DNA of 64,000 nucleotides. Source: Emcibacter sp. (GTDB lineage Bacteria > Pseudomonadota > Alphaproteobacteria > Sphingomonadales > Emcibacteraceae). The stretch covers positions 124,001 through 188,000 of the forward strand of contig JAIOYI010000002.1 in NCBI GenBank assembly GCA_021741205.1. Direction: 5' to 3'. Below, piece by piece: positions 38,558-47,309 of this stretch; positions within the stretch are counted from its first letter, which is position 1; each line of letters starts with the position of its first letter. Below the pieces are notes generated by a model. The model worked only from the letters and a program-made list of their open reading frames with translations, ran no database searches and was not told the DNA's origin. The translations under genes and the position numbers were made by a program.

Positions 38558-39672
38558 TGCATGAGATTGATTTTCCGTCAGATGTTCAAGCAACCCTGAC
38601 GATTGACCTTGGCCGCATTATTAATAATTACCAAAACTGCATCAAACTTGCCGGAGATACAAAATGTGCGGCCATGGTCAAGGCGGATGCCTATGGTATG
38701 GGCATTGCTCAGGTGGCGCCGGCTCTTTTTCATCAAGCTGGATGTAAAATATTTTTTGTAGCAAATTTAGTCGAAGCCATAAAGCTGCGCCAATATGTGC
38801 CAGAGGCCGTCATTTATGTTCTGAATGGTGCCTTTTCTGAACATCTGGATTATTTTGTCCGCTATAACATCCGTCCTGTCTTAAATGATCTGAAACAAAT
38901 TGAATTATGGGCAAAGTTCGAAAACAGTGACCGTCCACAATGCGCCGTCCATTTTGACACAGGCATCAACCGCTTAGGATTAAGCCCTAAGGAGACGACA
39001 TTTTTTATCGGTAATACTGATTTGAGAAGGCAACTTGATATCTCATTGATTATGAGCCATCTCGCCTGTTCTGATGATCCAAATAATCCCATGAACAAGC
39101 AACAACGGGATGATTTTAGAGCCATCACCCATCATTTTCCCAATGTAACGGCAAGTCTTGCCAATTCTGGTGGTATTTTACTGGGGTCTGACTATCATTT
39201 TGATTTGGCTCGCCCTGGATTATTAATGTTTGGCGGTGATCCTCGTATTGCACCGCGCCTTTCACCTATTGCGGGTAATATTCGTCCCGCCTACCATATC
39301 TCGGGCAAAATACTACAGATACGCCGTCTTGAAGGTGGCCAGTCCGTTGGCTATGGGGCAACATGGACAGCAAAAAGTCCTCGACAAATTGCCACCGTAA
39401 ATATTGGATATGCGGATGGTTACTTACAAATGTTCAATAATTGTGGTCTAGCCTATATCCATAATACAATGGTTCCTATTGTTGGACGTGTCTCTATGGA
39501 TATGATTGCGGTCGATGTGACCGATATAGATCCCAACAAAATTAGCACAGGATGTGATGTTGAATTGCTCGGAGAGCATATAACACTTGAAATGGCGTCG
39601 GAAGTCTCTAATTTAAGTCAATATGAAATTCTGACCGGTGTTAAGGAAAGATATCAACGAATTTATAAATAA
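38557..39672 (+). CDS. alr: Alanine racemase
   Basis: A 371-aa PLP enzyme making D-alanine for peptidoglycan. The PLP lysine is Lys42 in MVKADAYGMG. The second catalytic residue, a tyrosine, lies in VGYGATWTA, and GRVSMDMIAVDVTD is a C-terminal family motif. The ATG at 38557 shares its A with the dnaB TGA stop; the TTG three bases earlier is possible but less likely. dnaB-alr-radA order is typical of alphaproteobacteria. Confidence 0.95.
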   Translation: MHEIDFPSDVQATLTIDLGRIINNYQNCIKLAGDTKCAAMVKADAYGMGIAQVAPALFHQAGCKIFFVANLVEAIKLRQYVPEAVIYVLNGAFSEHLDYFVRYNIRPVLNDLKQIELWAKFENSDRPQCAVHFDTGINRLGLSPKETTFFIGNTDLRRQLDISLIMSHLACSDDPNNPMNKQQRDDFRAITHHFPNVTASLANSGGILLGSDYHFDLARPGLLMFGGDPRIAPRLSPIAGNIRPAYHISGKILQIRRLEGGQSVGYGATWTAKSPRQIATVNIGYADGYLQMFNNCGLAYIHNTMVPIVGRVSMDMIAVDVTDIDPNKISTGCDVELLGEHITLEMASEVSNLSQYEILTGVKERYQRIYK

Positions 39673-39686
39673 ATTTAGGTGTGTTC

Positions 39687-40463
39687 ATGAATTTTCTTGC
39701 CGTTATAGGACGGATTACATTCAGCTTCTTACAGGCCGCCGGAAGACTTGGCGTTTTTGCTGCAACATCTCTGTCCCATATGTTTTCGCCCCCCTTCTAT
39801 ATGAGATCACTCATCAAACAAATGATGACAATAGGCTATTATTCATTGCCTGTTGTGGGATTAACCGCTTTGTTCACAGGGGCGGCGCTTGCTCTTAATA
39901 TTTATGAGGGCGGTTCACGCTTTAACGCTGAAAGCGCACTGCCAAGTATTGTTGTTATCGGCATTGTGCGGGAACTTGGGCCTGTGTTATGTGGTCTTAT
40001 TGTGGCGGGTCGTGTTAGTGCTTCTATGGCGGCCGAACTTGGCACGATGCGTGTTACCGAACAAATTGATGCCATGGCGACCCTATCCACAGACCCTTAT
40101 AAATATTTAATTGCCCCCCGCATTATTGCCACCACCCTGATGATGCCTTTCATGCTTGTGATTGTGGCGGACGTTGTTGGGGTCATGGGGGGGTTTTTGA
40201 TCGCCACGGGTAAATTAAATTTTAATGCGGGAAATTACATGTCTCTCACCATGGATTTTCTGGAAGCTACCGATGTTTATGCAAGCCTTACTAAGGCTGC
40301 GGTTTTTGGTTTTTTCATCTCTCTTATGGGATGTTATCACGGTTTTTACAGCAGAGGAGGCGCACAAGGGGTGGGTATTTCAACCACAAATGCCGTGGTT
40401 TCTGCCTGTATGCTCATTCTTTTATCAAATTACATCGTAACGGAGTTATTTTTCGCATCATGA
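39687..40463 (+). CDS. mlaE: MlaE-family ABC transporter permease
   Basis: A 258-aa inner-membrane protein with about five membrane segments. IVVIGIVRELGPVLCGLIVAG and RVSASMAAELGTMRVTEQIDAM are the MlaE/YrbE signature. With an ATPase and an MCE-domain protein it moves phospholipids between inner and outer membranes. I chose the ATG at 39687, which has AGGTG six bases ahead; a GTG six bases earlier lacks one. The ATPase gene overlaps its end by four bases. No MCE (MlaD) gene is present here. Confidence 0.92.
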   Translation: MNFLAVIGRITFSFLQAAGRLGVFAATSLSHMFSPPFYMRSLIKQMMTIGYYSLPVVGLTALFTGAALALNIYEGGSRFNAESALPSIVVIGIVRELGPVLCGLIVAGRVSASMAAELGTMRVTEQIDAMATLSTDPYKYLIAPRIIATTLMMPFMLVIVADVVGVMGGFLIATGKLNFNAGNYMSLTMDFLEATDVYASLTKAAVFGFFISLMGCYHGFYSRGGAQGVGISTTNAVVSACMLILLSNYIVTELFFAS

Positions 40464-41236
40464 CTAATATTCCGAAAATAAGTTTAAAAGGCCTTCACAA
40501 GGAATTTGGCAAAAAAGTTGTTCTTGACAGCCTCGATCTTGACGTAATGCCAGGTGAATCCATGGTCATTATCGGGGGTTCTGGTTCTGGAAAATCCGTT
40601 ATGCTGAAATGCATATTAGGATTACTTCATCCTGAACGGGGCAGCATTAAGGTGGACGGAGAAGAAACCGTAAATTTACGGGGCAATGGGCGGAAAAATC
40701 TCCAAAAGAAATTTGGCATGTTGTTTCAGGGTGGCGCCCTTTTTGATAGTATTCCCGTTTGGGAAAATGTGGCCTTTGGCTTACTCGCTGAAAACAAAGT
40801 AACCCGCACGCAGGCCAAGGAAATTGCCGTTGAAAATTTACGTCGGGTCGGGCTTAGCCCCGATGTTGCCGAATTAAGCCCTGCAGAATTATCAGGTGGC
40901 ATGCAAAAACGTGTCGGACTTGCCCGTGCGATTGCGATCAAACCTGAAATTATCTTTTTTGATGAACCTACAACGGGTCTTGATCCTATTATGGCCGATG
41001 TCATCAATGAATTGATTGTGGAACGGGTGAAAGAAATGGGCGTTACGGCCCTTACGATCACCCATGATATGTCTAGTGTACGGAAAATTGCCGATAAGGT
41101 TGCCATGATCTATAAGGGTAATATTATCTGGACAGGCCCCAGAAGTGATATTGATCATAGCGGTAACGCCTATGTGGAACAATTCATTCATGGCAAAGCA
41201 GAAGGCCCAATTCAAATGGAAATTCTAAAGGCATAA
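40460..41236 (+). CDS. mlaF: MlaF-type ABC transporter ATP-binding protein
   Basis: A 258-aa ATPase partner of the preceding permease. Walker A is GGSGSGKSV, the Q-loop is MLFQGGALFDS, the signature is LSGGMQKRVGLARA, and Walker B is IIFFDEPTTGLDP. The sequence QGGALFDS after the Q-loop is characteristic of MlaF/YrbF ATPases. The ATG at 40460 lies in an ATGA overlap with the mlaE stop. The frame is open 43 codons upstream, but that part only re-reads mlaE. Confidence 0.94.
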   Translation: MTNIPKISLKGLHKEFGKKVVLDSLDLDVMPGESMVIIGGSGSGKSVMLKCILGLLHPERGSIKVDGEETVNLRGNGRKNLQKKFGMLFQGGALFDSIPVWENVAFGLLAENKVTRTQAKEIAVENLRRVGLSPDVAELSPAELSGGMQKRVGLARAIAIKPEIIFFDEPTTGLDPIMADVINELIVERVKEMGVTALTITHDMSSVRKIADKVAMIYKGNIIWTGPRSDIDHSGNAYVEQFIHGKAEGPIQMEILKA

Positions 41237-41239
41237 TGA

Positions 41240-42634
41240 ATGGCAAAGGAACGCAAAATTTTTGTCTGTCAGGCCTGTGGATCAATTACCAATAAATGGG
41301 TTGGCCAGTGTGAAGCCTGTCAGGAATGGAACAGCATTGTTGAAGAACAAGACAACAGCCACCCCACAGGTCTTGGAAAATCCACGTCAAGTCGTAACAA
41401 AGGCCAGATCATTGCGCTTGATGACCTAAGAGGAGAAGACACCCCGCCTCCCCGTATGATCTCAACCATCAACGAATTTGACCGTGCTTGCGGGGGTGGT
41501 CTTGTTTCGGGTTCAGCAATTTTAATTGGTGGTGACCCCGGAATCGGTAAATCCACTATTCTTCTGCAAGCCGTTGCAAAACTTGCCGCCAATAATATTA
41601 AAACCGTTTATATATCAGGCGAAGAATCCATTTCTCAGGTTCGTATGCGGGCCAAACGTCTTGATCTCGATAAAAGCCCTGTGAAACTTGGTGCTGAAAC
41701 AAACTTGCGGGATATTCTTGCTACATTAGACAAAGAAACTGGTTTGCAGGTAGTGGTTATTGATTCTATTCAAACCATGTATGCCGATACCGTGGACAGC
41801 GCCCCTGGCACCGTGACCCAAGTCCGCACATGTGCCCAAGAATTAATTCGATATGCCAAACGCAAGAATGTCTGTATTTTTCTGGTGGGTCATGTAACCA
41901 AAGATGGTCAAATTGCAGGTCCACGGGTTTTGGAACATATGGTCGATACGGTGCTTTATTTTGAAGGCGACCGTGGTCACCAATTTAGAATTTTGCGGGC
42001 CGTAAAAAACCGTTTTGGAGGCACCGATGAGATAGGTGTCTTTGAAATGAGTGACCTTGGCTTGCAAGAGGTTTCCAACCCCTCCGCTCTTTTTATTGGC
42101 AATAGGTCTGGTGATGTGAGTGGATCTGCCATATTTGCGGGCATGGAGGGATCTCGGCCAATGCTTGTGGAAATTCAGGCTCTTGTGGCCCCCTCATCCT
42201 TGGGGCAGCCAAGACGTGCCGTGGTTGGTTGGGATAATGGCAGGCTCGCAATGATTATTGCAGTCCTTGATGCAAGATGCGGTCTTGGGCTTGGCGCTTA
42301 TGATATTTATCTGAATGTTGCAGGCGGGCTTCGCATTACGGAACCTGCGGCTGACATGGCGGTTGCGGCGGCCTTAATTTCGTCACTTTCAAATCGTCCA
42401 ATACCAGAAGAAACCATTTTATTCGGTGAAATTAGCCTATCGGGTGAAATTAGACCCGTATCACAAACAGAGGCACGCCTTAAAGAATCTGTTAAACTTG
42501 GCTTTATACAGGCCTATATGCCCTCGAAGAGCAAACATGGTCATAAAATCTCTGCTCAGGGCAAAAAAATGCATTTTATAGAACTTGACCAGATCAGCAA
42601 ATTAGTCGATCTTGTGGCTGGTGATGCGTTATAA
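41240..42634 (+). CDS. radA: DNA repair protein RadA
   Basis: A 464-aa RecA-like ATPase that drives branch migration in recombination repair. A zinc finger made by Cys10, Cys13, Cys24 and Cys27 opens the protein. Walker A is GGDPGIGKST, the RadA-specific KNRFG motif is in RAVKNRFGGTDEIG, and the C-terminal Lon-like domain begins near ALVAPSSLGQPRR. It starts three bases after mlaF in the long + strand run. Confidence 0.96.
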   Translation: MAKERKIFVCQACGSITNKWVGQCEACQEWNSIVEEQDNSHPTGLGKSTSSRNKGQIIALDDLRGEDTPPPRMISTINEFDRACGGGLVSGSAILIGGDPGIGKSTILLQAVAKLAANNIKTVYISGEESISQVRMRAKRLDLDKSPVKLGAETNLRDILATLDKETGLQVVVIDSIQTMYADTVDSAPGTVTQVRTCAQELIRYAKRKNVCIFLVGHVTKDGQIAGPRVLEHMVDTVLYFEGDRGHQFRILRAVKNRFGGTDEIGVFEMSDLGLQEVSNPSALFIGNRSGDVSGSAIFAGMEGSRPMLVEIQALVAPSSLGQPRRAVVGWDNGRLAMIIAVLDARCGLGLGAYDIYLNVAGGLRITEPAADMAVAAALISSLSNRPIPEETILFGEISLSGEIRPVSQTEARLKESVKLGFIQAYMPSKSKHGHKISAQGKKMHFIELDQISKLVDLVAGDAL

Positions 42635-42655
42635 TATTAAACAGGATTATATAGA

Positions 42656-43324
42656 ATGAGCGATTTATATCAAGGATTTGCCGTTAATCCTCTAGATGCG
42701 GCAGTTGTCGTTGTCTTAGCCATATTTGGCATTACCTCATTCATTCGAGGATTTACGGCTTCCGCCTTGACGATCATGGCATGGGGCGGTGCCTTCATCG
42801 GCACAGGATATATAGCCCCCTTCGTTGTCCCCTATGTCTATGAGGTTATAAAGCCCGAATTGATGGCCTTTGCCATCACATATGCGGTTGTCTTTATTCT
42901 TGATCTGTTGGTTTTAAAACTCATTGCAGGATTGATTGGCCGCATGGTTAGAAACAGCGATATAGGATCACTTGACCGCGCCCTTGGACTTTTGTTTGGA
43001 TTATTTGGTGCTATGTTTGTTATCAGTGCCCTTTATATGATTACAACCCCCTTTATCTCGGAAAATAACCAATCCGATTGGTTTAAAACCGCAAAATCCA
43101 GACCGTTGATTCAGTACGGTGCCAGTATGATAACGGCGATTAATCCCTATTTTGATAAAATGGATATGGATGAAAAGCGAAAGGACATTGAGGCATTAGA
43201 CCGCATGAAGAAAATGATACCTTCTTTTCCAACGGACGATAAAAAATCAAATAAAGAAACAAAATACAAAAAACAAAACCAAGAAGAGATGGATAAATTA
43301 TTCGATAAATTATCAAAAGAATAA
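42656..43324 (+). CDS. cvpA: CvpA family membrane protein
   Basis: A 222-aa protein with about four membrane segments in the first 140 residues (e.g. NPLDAAVVVVLAIFGITSFIRGF, a CvpA hallmark) and a charged cytoplasmic tail rich in Lys, Asp and Glu. CvpA was named for colicin V production in E. coli and is linked to envelope homeostasis. It precedes purF, as in most proteobacteria. Confidence 0.9.
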   Translation: MSDLYQGFAVNPLDAAVVVVLAIFGITSFIRGFTASALTIMAWGGAFIGTGYIAPFVVPYVYEVIKPELMAFAITYAVVFILDLLVLKLIAGLIGRMVRNSDIGSLDRALGLLFGLFGAMFVISALYMITTPFISENNQSDWFKTAKSRPLIQYGASMITAINPYFDKMDMDEKRKDIEALDRMKKMIPSFPTDDKKSNKETKYKKQNQEEMDKLFDKLSKE

Positions 43325-43398
43325 AAAAGGTTTCCTTCTGGGATAATAGGCAATATAAGTCCAAAAAACAGCATTATTGACGAATTGGTTTTTAACAT

Positions 43399-44919
43399 AT
43401 GACAGATCACAATTCCTCTCCCTTGGCCCTAAAGGCATTATTACAAACAAATCCTTTTGTTTCTAATACCTGTGAGGATGATAAATTTCACGACGAATGT
43501 GGTGTTTTTGGCATTTGTAAGCATCCCGAAGCATCCGCCCATACGGTGCTTGGCCTCCACGCTCTTCAACATCGTGGACAAGAAGCCGCCGGCGTTGTGT
43601 CGTGCGACAATAAAATATTTCATTCTCATAAATCATTGGGACATGTTTCCGATAATTTTAATTCTAAACCCGTGATAGAATCACTTCCTGGGGATAGTGC
43701 AATTGGACATGTGAGATATTCCACAGCAGGCGGAGCTGGTCTTCGTAACGTACAACCACTTTTTGCGGATCTTGCAACGGGTGGCTTTGCGGTTGCTCAT
43801 AATGGGAATTTAACCAATTCCCTCACACTGCGTCAATTTTTGGTCAGCAAAGGGGCAATATTTCAGTCCACCTCAGATTCAGAAGTCATCATGCATCTGG
43901 TTGCCACAAGCACCTATCTTAACCTAATTGATCGTTTTATTGATGCATTGCGCCGAATCGAGGGCGCCTTTGCTATTGTTGCCCTAACCAAGGACAGTCT
44001 TATTGGCGCCCGTGATCCTCTTGGTGTTCGCCCCTTGGTCTTAGGAAAATTATCAGATGACAGCTATATATTTGCCTCTGAAACCTGTGCTCTTGATATT
44101 ATTGGAGCGGATTATATTCGGGATGTGGAACCCGGAGAAGTTGTCACTATCAATGACAAAGGTATTCATTCTGTAAAACCCTTTCCTATACAAAAACCAC
44201 GACCCTGTATTTTTGAGCATGTTTATTTTTCCAGACCCGATAGTCTTTGCGGCGGAACAAGCATCTATAAGGTGAGAAAACATATTGGCAAGGAGCTTGC
44301 AAAGGAATCACAAATCAAGGCAGACCTTGTCGTGCCTGTGCCAGATTCTGGTACGCCAGCGGCCATTGGGTATGCCCAGCAAGCTGGAATCCCTTTTGAA
44401 CTTGGCATTATTCGCAACCATTATGTTGGCCGTACATTCATTGAACCCTCTGACCAAATTCGTCACCTTGGCGTTAAATTAAAACATAATGCCAACAGGG
44501 GTGAATTAGAGGGTAAAATAGTTGTTCTTATTGATGATAGCATTGTTCGTGGGACAACCTCGATCAAAATTGTGGATATGGTGCGTCAAGCTGGGGCAAA
44601 AGAAGTTCATATGCGCATAGCAAGTCCCCCAACAAGAAGCCCCTGTTATTACGGTGTAGACACGCCAGAAAAAGACAAATTATTAGCGTCCCATATGACA
44701 ATAGAAGAAATGACCAAGTATATTGGTGCCGACAGTCTTGATTTCATTTCTATTGATGGACTTTATAGAGCCGTTTGTGAAGCAGATCGAAACAACGAAG
44801 CACCTCAATATTGCGACGCCTGTTTTACGGATGAATATCCAACCACATTAACCGATAAAGATCAGAATGATACGCCAAAACAGATTTCTTTTCTGAATGA
44901 TATTGGTCCAAAATTCTAA
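43399..44919 (+). CDS. purF: Amidophosphoribosyltransferase
   Basis: A 506-aa enzyme for the first committed step of purine synthesis, replacing the PRPP pyrophosphate by ammonia from glutamine. The nucleophile is Cys34 in HDECGVFGI, preceded by a 33-residue propeptide that must be removed. The PRPP-binding motif is VVLIDDSIVRGTTS. Cysteines in RPCIFEHVYF, SPCYYG and the pair in YCDACF match the 4Fe-4S ligands of the Bacillus-type enzyme. It closes the cvpA-purF pair and is followed closely by an SDR gene. Confidence 0.96.
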   Translation: MTDHNSSPLALKALLQTNPFVSNTCEDDKFHDECGVFGICKHPEASAHTVLGLHALQHRGQEAAGVVSCDNKIFHSHKSLGHVSDNFNSKPVIESLPGDSAIGHVRYSTAGGAGLRNVQPLFADLATGGFAVAHNGNLTNSLTLRQFLVSKGAIFQSTSDSEVIMHLVATSTYLNLIDRFIDALRRIEGAFAIVALTKDSLIGARDPLGVRPLVLGKLSDDSYIFASETCALDIIGADYIRDVEPGEVVTINDKGIHSVKPFPIQKPRPCIFEHVYFSRPDSLCGGTSIYKVRKHIGKELAKESQIKADLVVPVPDSGTPAAIGYAQQAGIPFELGIIRNHYVGRTFIEPSDQIRHLGVKLKHNANRGELEGKIVVLIDDSIVRGTTSIKIVDMVRQAGAKEVHMRIASPPTRSPCYYGVDTPEKDKLLASHMTIEEMTKYIGADSLDFISIDGLYRAVCEADRNNEAPQYCDACFTDEYPTTLTDKDQNDTPKQISFLNDIGPKF

Positions 44920-44934
44920 TCAGGACATCCTATA

Positions 44935-45681
44935 ATGACGAGACAGCTTGAAGGAAAAATTGCCCTTGTCACAGGAGCAACCCGTGGCATAGGGGCTGCT
45001 GTAGTTCAGGCTTTGGCAAGCGAAGGCGCCCATATTATAATGGTCGGTCGCACCACAGGCGCCCTAGAAGATATGGATGATGCCGTGCGTGAACTTGGCT
45101 CAACATCAACATTGGTTCCCCTAGATCTTATGGATTATGACGGTATTGACAGACTTGGACATCATGTGGCCACCACATGGGGAAAACTTGATATATTAGT
45201 CGGAAATGCAGGTATTTTAGGTCCCATCAGCCCCATTGGGCATATCCCGCCTAAGGAATGGGATAAATTAATGGCCGTCAATGTTACCGCCAATTACCGT
45301 CTTATTCGCTCATTTGATCCTTTGCTCAGGGCATCCGATGCGGGACGGGCTGTTTTTGTGACATCCTCCGTTGCGGAAAATGCCCGTGCCTATTGGGGAG
45401 GGTATGCCACAACAAAGGCCGCTCTTAATTGTATGGTTAAAACCTATGCTAATGAAATTGCCAACACCACCAATGTCAAGGCCAACATCATAGTCCCAGG
45501 CGCCATACGCACCAGTATGAGAGCAGCCGCCGTTCCAGGTGAAAACCCCAATACCCTTGATACGCCAAAGCAGATTGCACCATTATTTGTCAAAATGCTG
45601 TTACCAGAATTTCAAGAAAATGGCGTCATTATCTCTTATCAAGACTATAAAAAGGGTTCTTATAAAAATTTATCTCTATAA
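44935..45681 (+). CDS. Short-chain dehydrogenase/reductase downstream of purF
   Basis: A 248-aa classical SDR. The cofactor motif is VTGATRGIGAAVV, NAG occurs in VGNAGILGP, and the catalytic residues are Ser in VTSSVAENA and Tyr/Lys in GGYATTKAA. It begins 15 bases after purF with AGGA ahead of the ATG, so it is probably the last gene of that operon; an SDR in this place is common in alphaproteobacteria. Its substrate is unknown. The 3' end overlaps the convergent GNAT gene by six bases. Confidence 0.88.
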   Translation: MTRQLEGKIALVTGATRGIGAAVVQALASEGAHIIMVGRTTGALEDMDDAVRELGSTSTLVPLDLMDYDGIDRLGHHVATTWGKLDILVGNAGILGPISPIGHIPPKEWDKLMAVNVTANYRLIRSFDPLLRASDAGRAVFVTSSVAENARAYWGGYATTKAALNCMVKTYANEIANTTNVKANIIVPGAIRTSMRAAAVPGENPNTLDTPKQIAPLFVKMLLPEFQENGVIISYQDYKKGSYKNLSL

Positions 45682-46653
45682 AGATTTTGTCAGTGACAAG
45701 CTTTGGGCTGGCTTAAACCCGCTATTTTGCAAGAAACTTATCAAGGACAATTGATCAGACCCCGCCTCTGTCCGTACATGGTCAGTACGCAAGACCGTTA
45801 AATTTGCCATAAGCTGTGATAATAGAGCGCTCCCCACATGTTTGTGTGCATAGTTAGGATCAACGCCCAAGGTATCAATAATAGCGGAAGGTTCCGTTCT
45901 GCCAAATTCACCAAAATCAACACGTGCCATAACAAAACCCACCACATGATCATCAAGTTCCGCCACAAGCGATACGCGGATACCAGATTCCTGCATGATC
46001 TCGTTCATTTTACGCTCATAGTAGGATGATCGATCAAAACCCATAATTTTGCTGTCTATTTTCGTGATCGCATAAAGATCATCCTTGGTCAGACTACGAC
46101 AGGGTACCTGATCCCGAGATAAGGCAACCGTATCATCACCAGAAGGGTCACTGAAATCAATTTCGTCTGAATCTCTCTCTTCTTCAGGAACGATGGGATC
46201 CAAATAACCTGCATCCCGTTCATAAATATAACGTGGGGCAAGATCAAAACCCGTAGCAGAAAAATAATGCAATATATTTTGATCAGACCAATCTGCCTGG
46301 CTGCGGATTTCTTGAATGCCCTTCTTCTGAACAATAGTAGTCAGTTCCTGCATCAAGACCCGGCCAATACCCTTTCCTTGTGCCTCTTTGCTGACACCGA
46401 TATCATCAACAACAGCAATGACTTTATCAATGCCAAATTCCCCATGTTGCAACCTTGCCAATAAATAGCCTTGGACATTTCCGCCATTTACATAGGCAAT
46501 ATAAACATATTCTTTAGGGTCTTTTAAAGCCGCAGCAACACGTTTTTCAAAGAAATTTTTCCTCGATCTTCCTGTATTACCCTCATCTATCAAGATAACC
46601 TGTTCTAAATCCGTTGCAATAAGGGGACGCAATATTCCTTCAGCTTTGACCAT
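45676..46653 (-). CDS. Tandem GNAT-domain acetyltransferase
   Basis: A 325-aa protein holding two GCN5-related N-acetyltransferase domains. In the first (about 1-150), GVSKEAQGKGIGRVLMQEL carries the acetyl-CoA loop Q/RxxGxG/A. In the second (about 185-325), GVDPNYAHKHVGSALLSQL is a more diverged version of that loop. An acidic linker with DSDEIDFSDPSGDD joins them. Tandem GNATs usually have one active and one structural domain; the first loop looks the more canonical. The substrate cannot be read from sequence. Confidence 0.82.
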   Translation of the reverse strand: MVKAEGILRPLIATDLEQVILIDEGNTGRSRKNFFEKRVAAALKDPKEYVYIAYVNGGNVQGYLLARLQHGEFGIDKVIAVVDDIGVSKEAQGKGIGRVLMQELTTIVQKKGIQEIRSQADWSDQNILHYFSATGFDLAPRYIYERDAGYLDPIVPEEERDSDEIDFSDPSGDDTVALSRDQVPCRSLTKDDLYAITKIDSKIMGFDRSSYYERKMNEIMQESGIRVSLVAELDDHVVGFVMARVDFGEFGRTEPSAIIDTLGVDPNYAHKHVGSALLSQLMANLTVLRTDHVRTEAGSDQLSLISFLQNSGFKPAQSLSLTKSL

Positions 46654-46702
46654 TTTTCTTCACCTTTTCTATTCCGTAAACTTATTTCCATCAATTTGAA
46701 TT

Positions 46703-47209
46703 TTATCGTATTTCTGAATATTCCATCATTAATTCGGCATCTTCTTCTGGCTCTATAATATCCTCTAACATAGGCAGAAGTGCCATTTCCTCTTTCTGGA
46801 TGTGGGAAATCATGCGTTCAATCAATTCAACACCAGTTTGTCGAAATTGAACCCATAAGGCATCATTAAAACCGTCCGAGCGTGCTACCTTAGCCAGTTC
46901 AGAGAGTAAATTTCCAAGGGGCGCGATCACATTATGTTCATTGGTTAGAATATAACTTATGGGACTATCCCCCATAGCACCCAATAAAGGAAATAATTTT
47001 TTTTCCTCAAAAGCAAAATGATTTTTGACATCACACTCGGCAAGATTAATAACATCCCCCAATAAAGGGGATATCATGAGATCATCAGAGCCTGGTGTTT
47101 TTTTAGGACCATATTTTTGAAACACACCTTCTAATTTTTCAAGAACACTAATAGTCACAAGATGTTCATCATGAAGGGTGCGGGTTATTTGACGATCAAA
47201 TGAAAACAT
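46703..47209 (-). CDS. Hemerythrin domain-containing protein
   Basis: A 168-aa four-helix-bundle protein with histidines and carboxylates in the hemerythrin order: HDEH near 18-21, HFAFEEKKLFPLL in the middle, then HNVIAPL and a final HIQKEEMALLPML. These residues would hold a non-heme di-iron site that can bind oxygen or nitric oxide, or, as in YtfE/RIC-like proteins, help repair iron-sulfur clusters after nitrosative stress. A 20-bp site shared with the DUF2249/GNAT intergenic region lies 22 bp upstream (47232-47251). It follows the membrane-protein gene by 100 bases. Confidence 0.85.
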   Translation of the reverse strand: MFSFDRQITRTLHDEHLVTISVLEKLEGVFQKYGPKKTPGSDDLMISPLLGDVINLAECDVKNHFAFEEKKLFPLLGAMGDSPISYILTNEHNVIAPLGNLLSELAKVARSDGFNDALWVQFRQTGVELIERMISHIQKEEMALLPMLEDIIEPEEDAELMMEYSEIR

Positions 47210-47231
47210 AAAAACTCTCTTAATTAAATAT

Positions 47232-47251
47232 GTATTTTGGTACTGTAATAC
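47232..47251. promoter_or_regulatory. Candidate operator, copy 1 (upstream of the hemerythrin gene)
   Basis: GTATTTTGGTACTGTAATAC is an interrupted palindrome (GTATT, central GTAC, AATAC). It matches copy 2 at 49220-49239 in 17 of 20 positions. It sits 22 bp ahead of the hemerythrin start codon, where a repressor would block transcription. The best candidate binder is the Rrf2 protein encoded at 49769. Confidence 0.55.
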
Positions 47252-47309
47252 TTATTAATTTTAAAATCAACCTCTTTATGAAATTTTATATAAACATTCT
47301 GCTAAAAAT

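Noticed and set aside
40331-40459. N-terminal extension of the MlaF ATPase
   Set aside because: These 43 codons only re-read the mlaE gene in another frame; the ATG at 40460 in the ATGA overlap gives the normal start.
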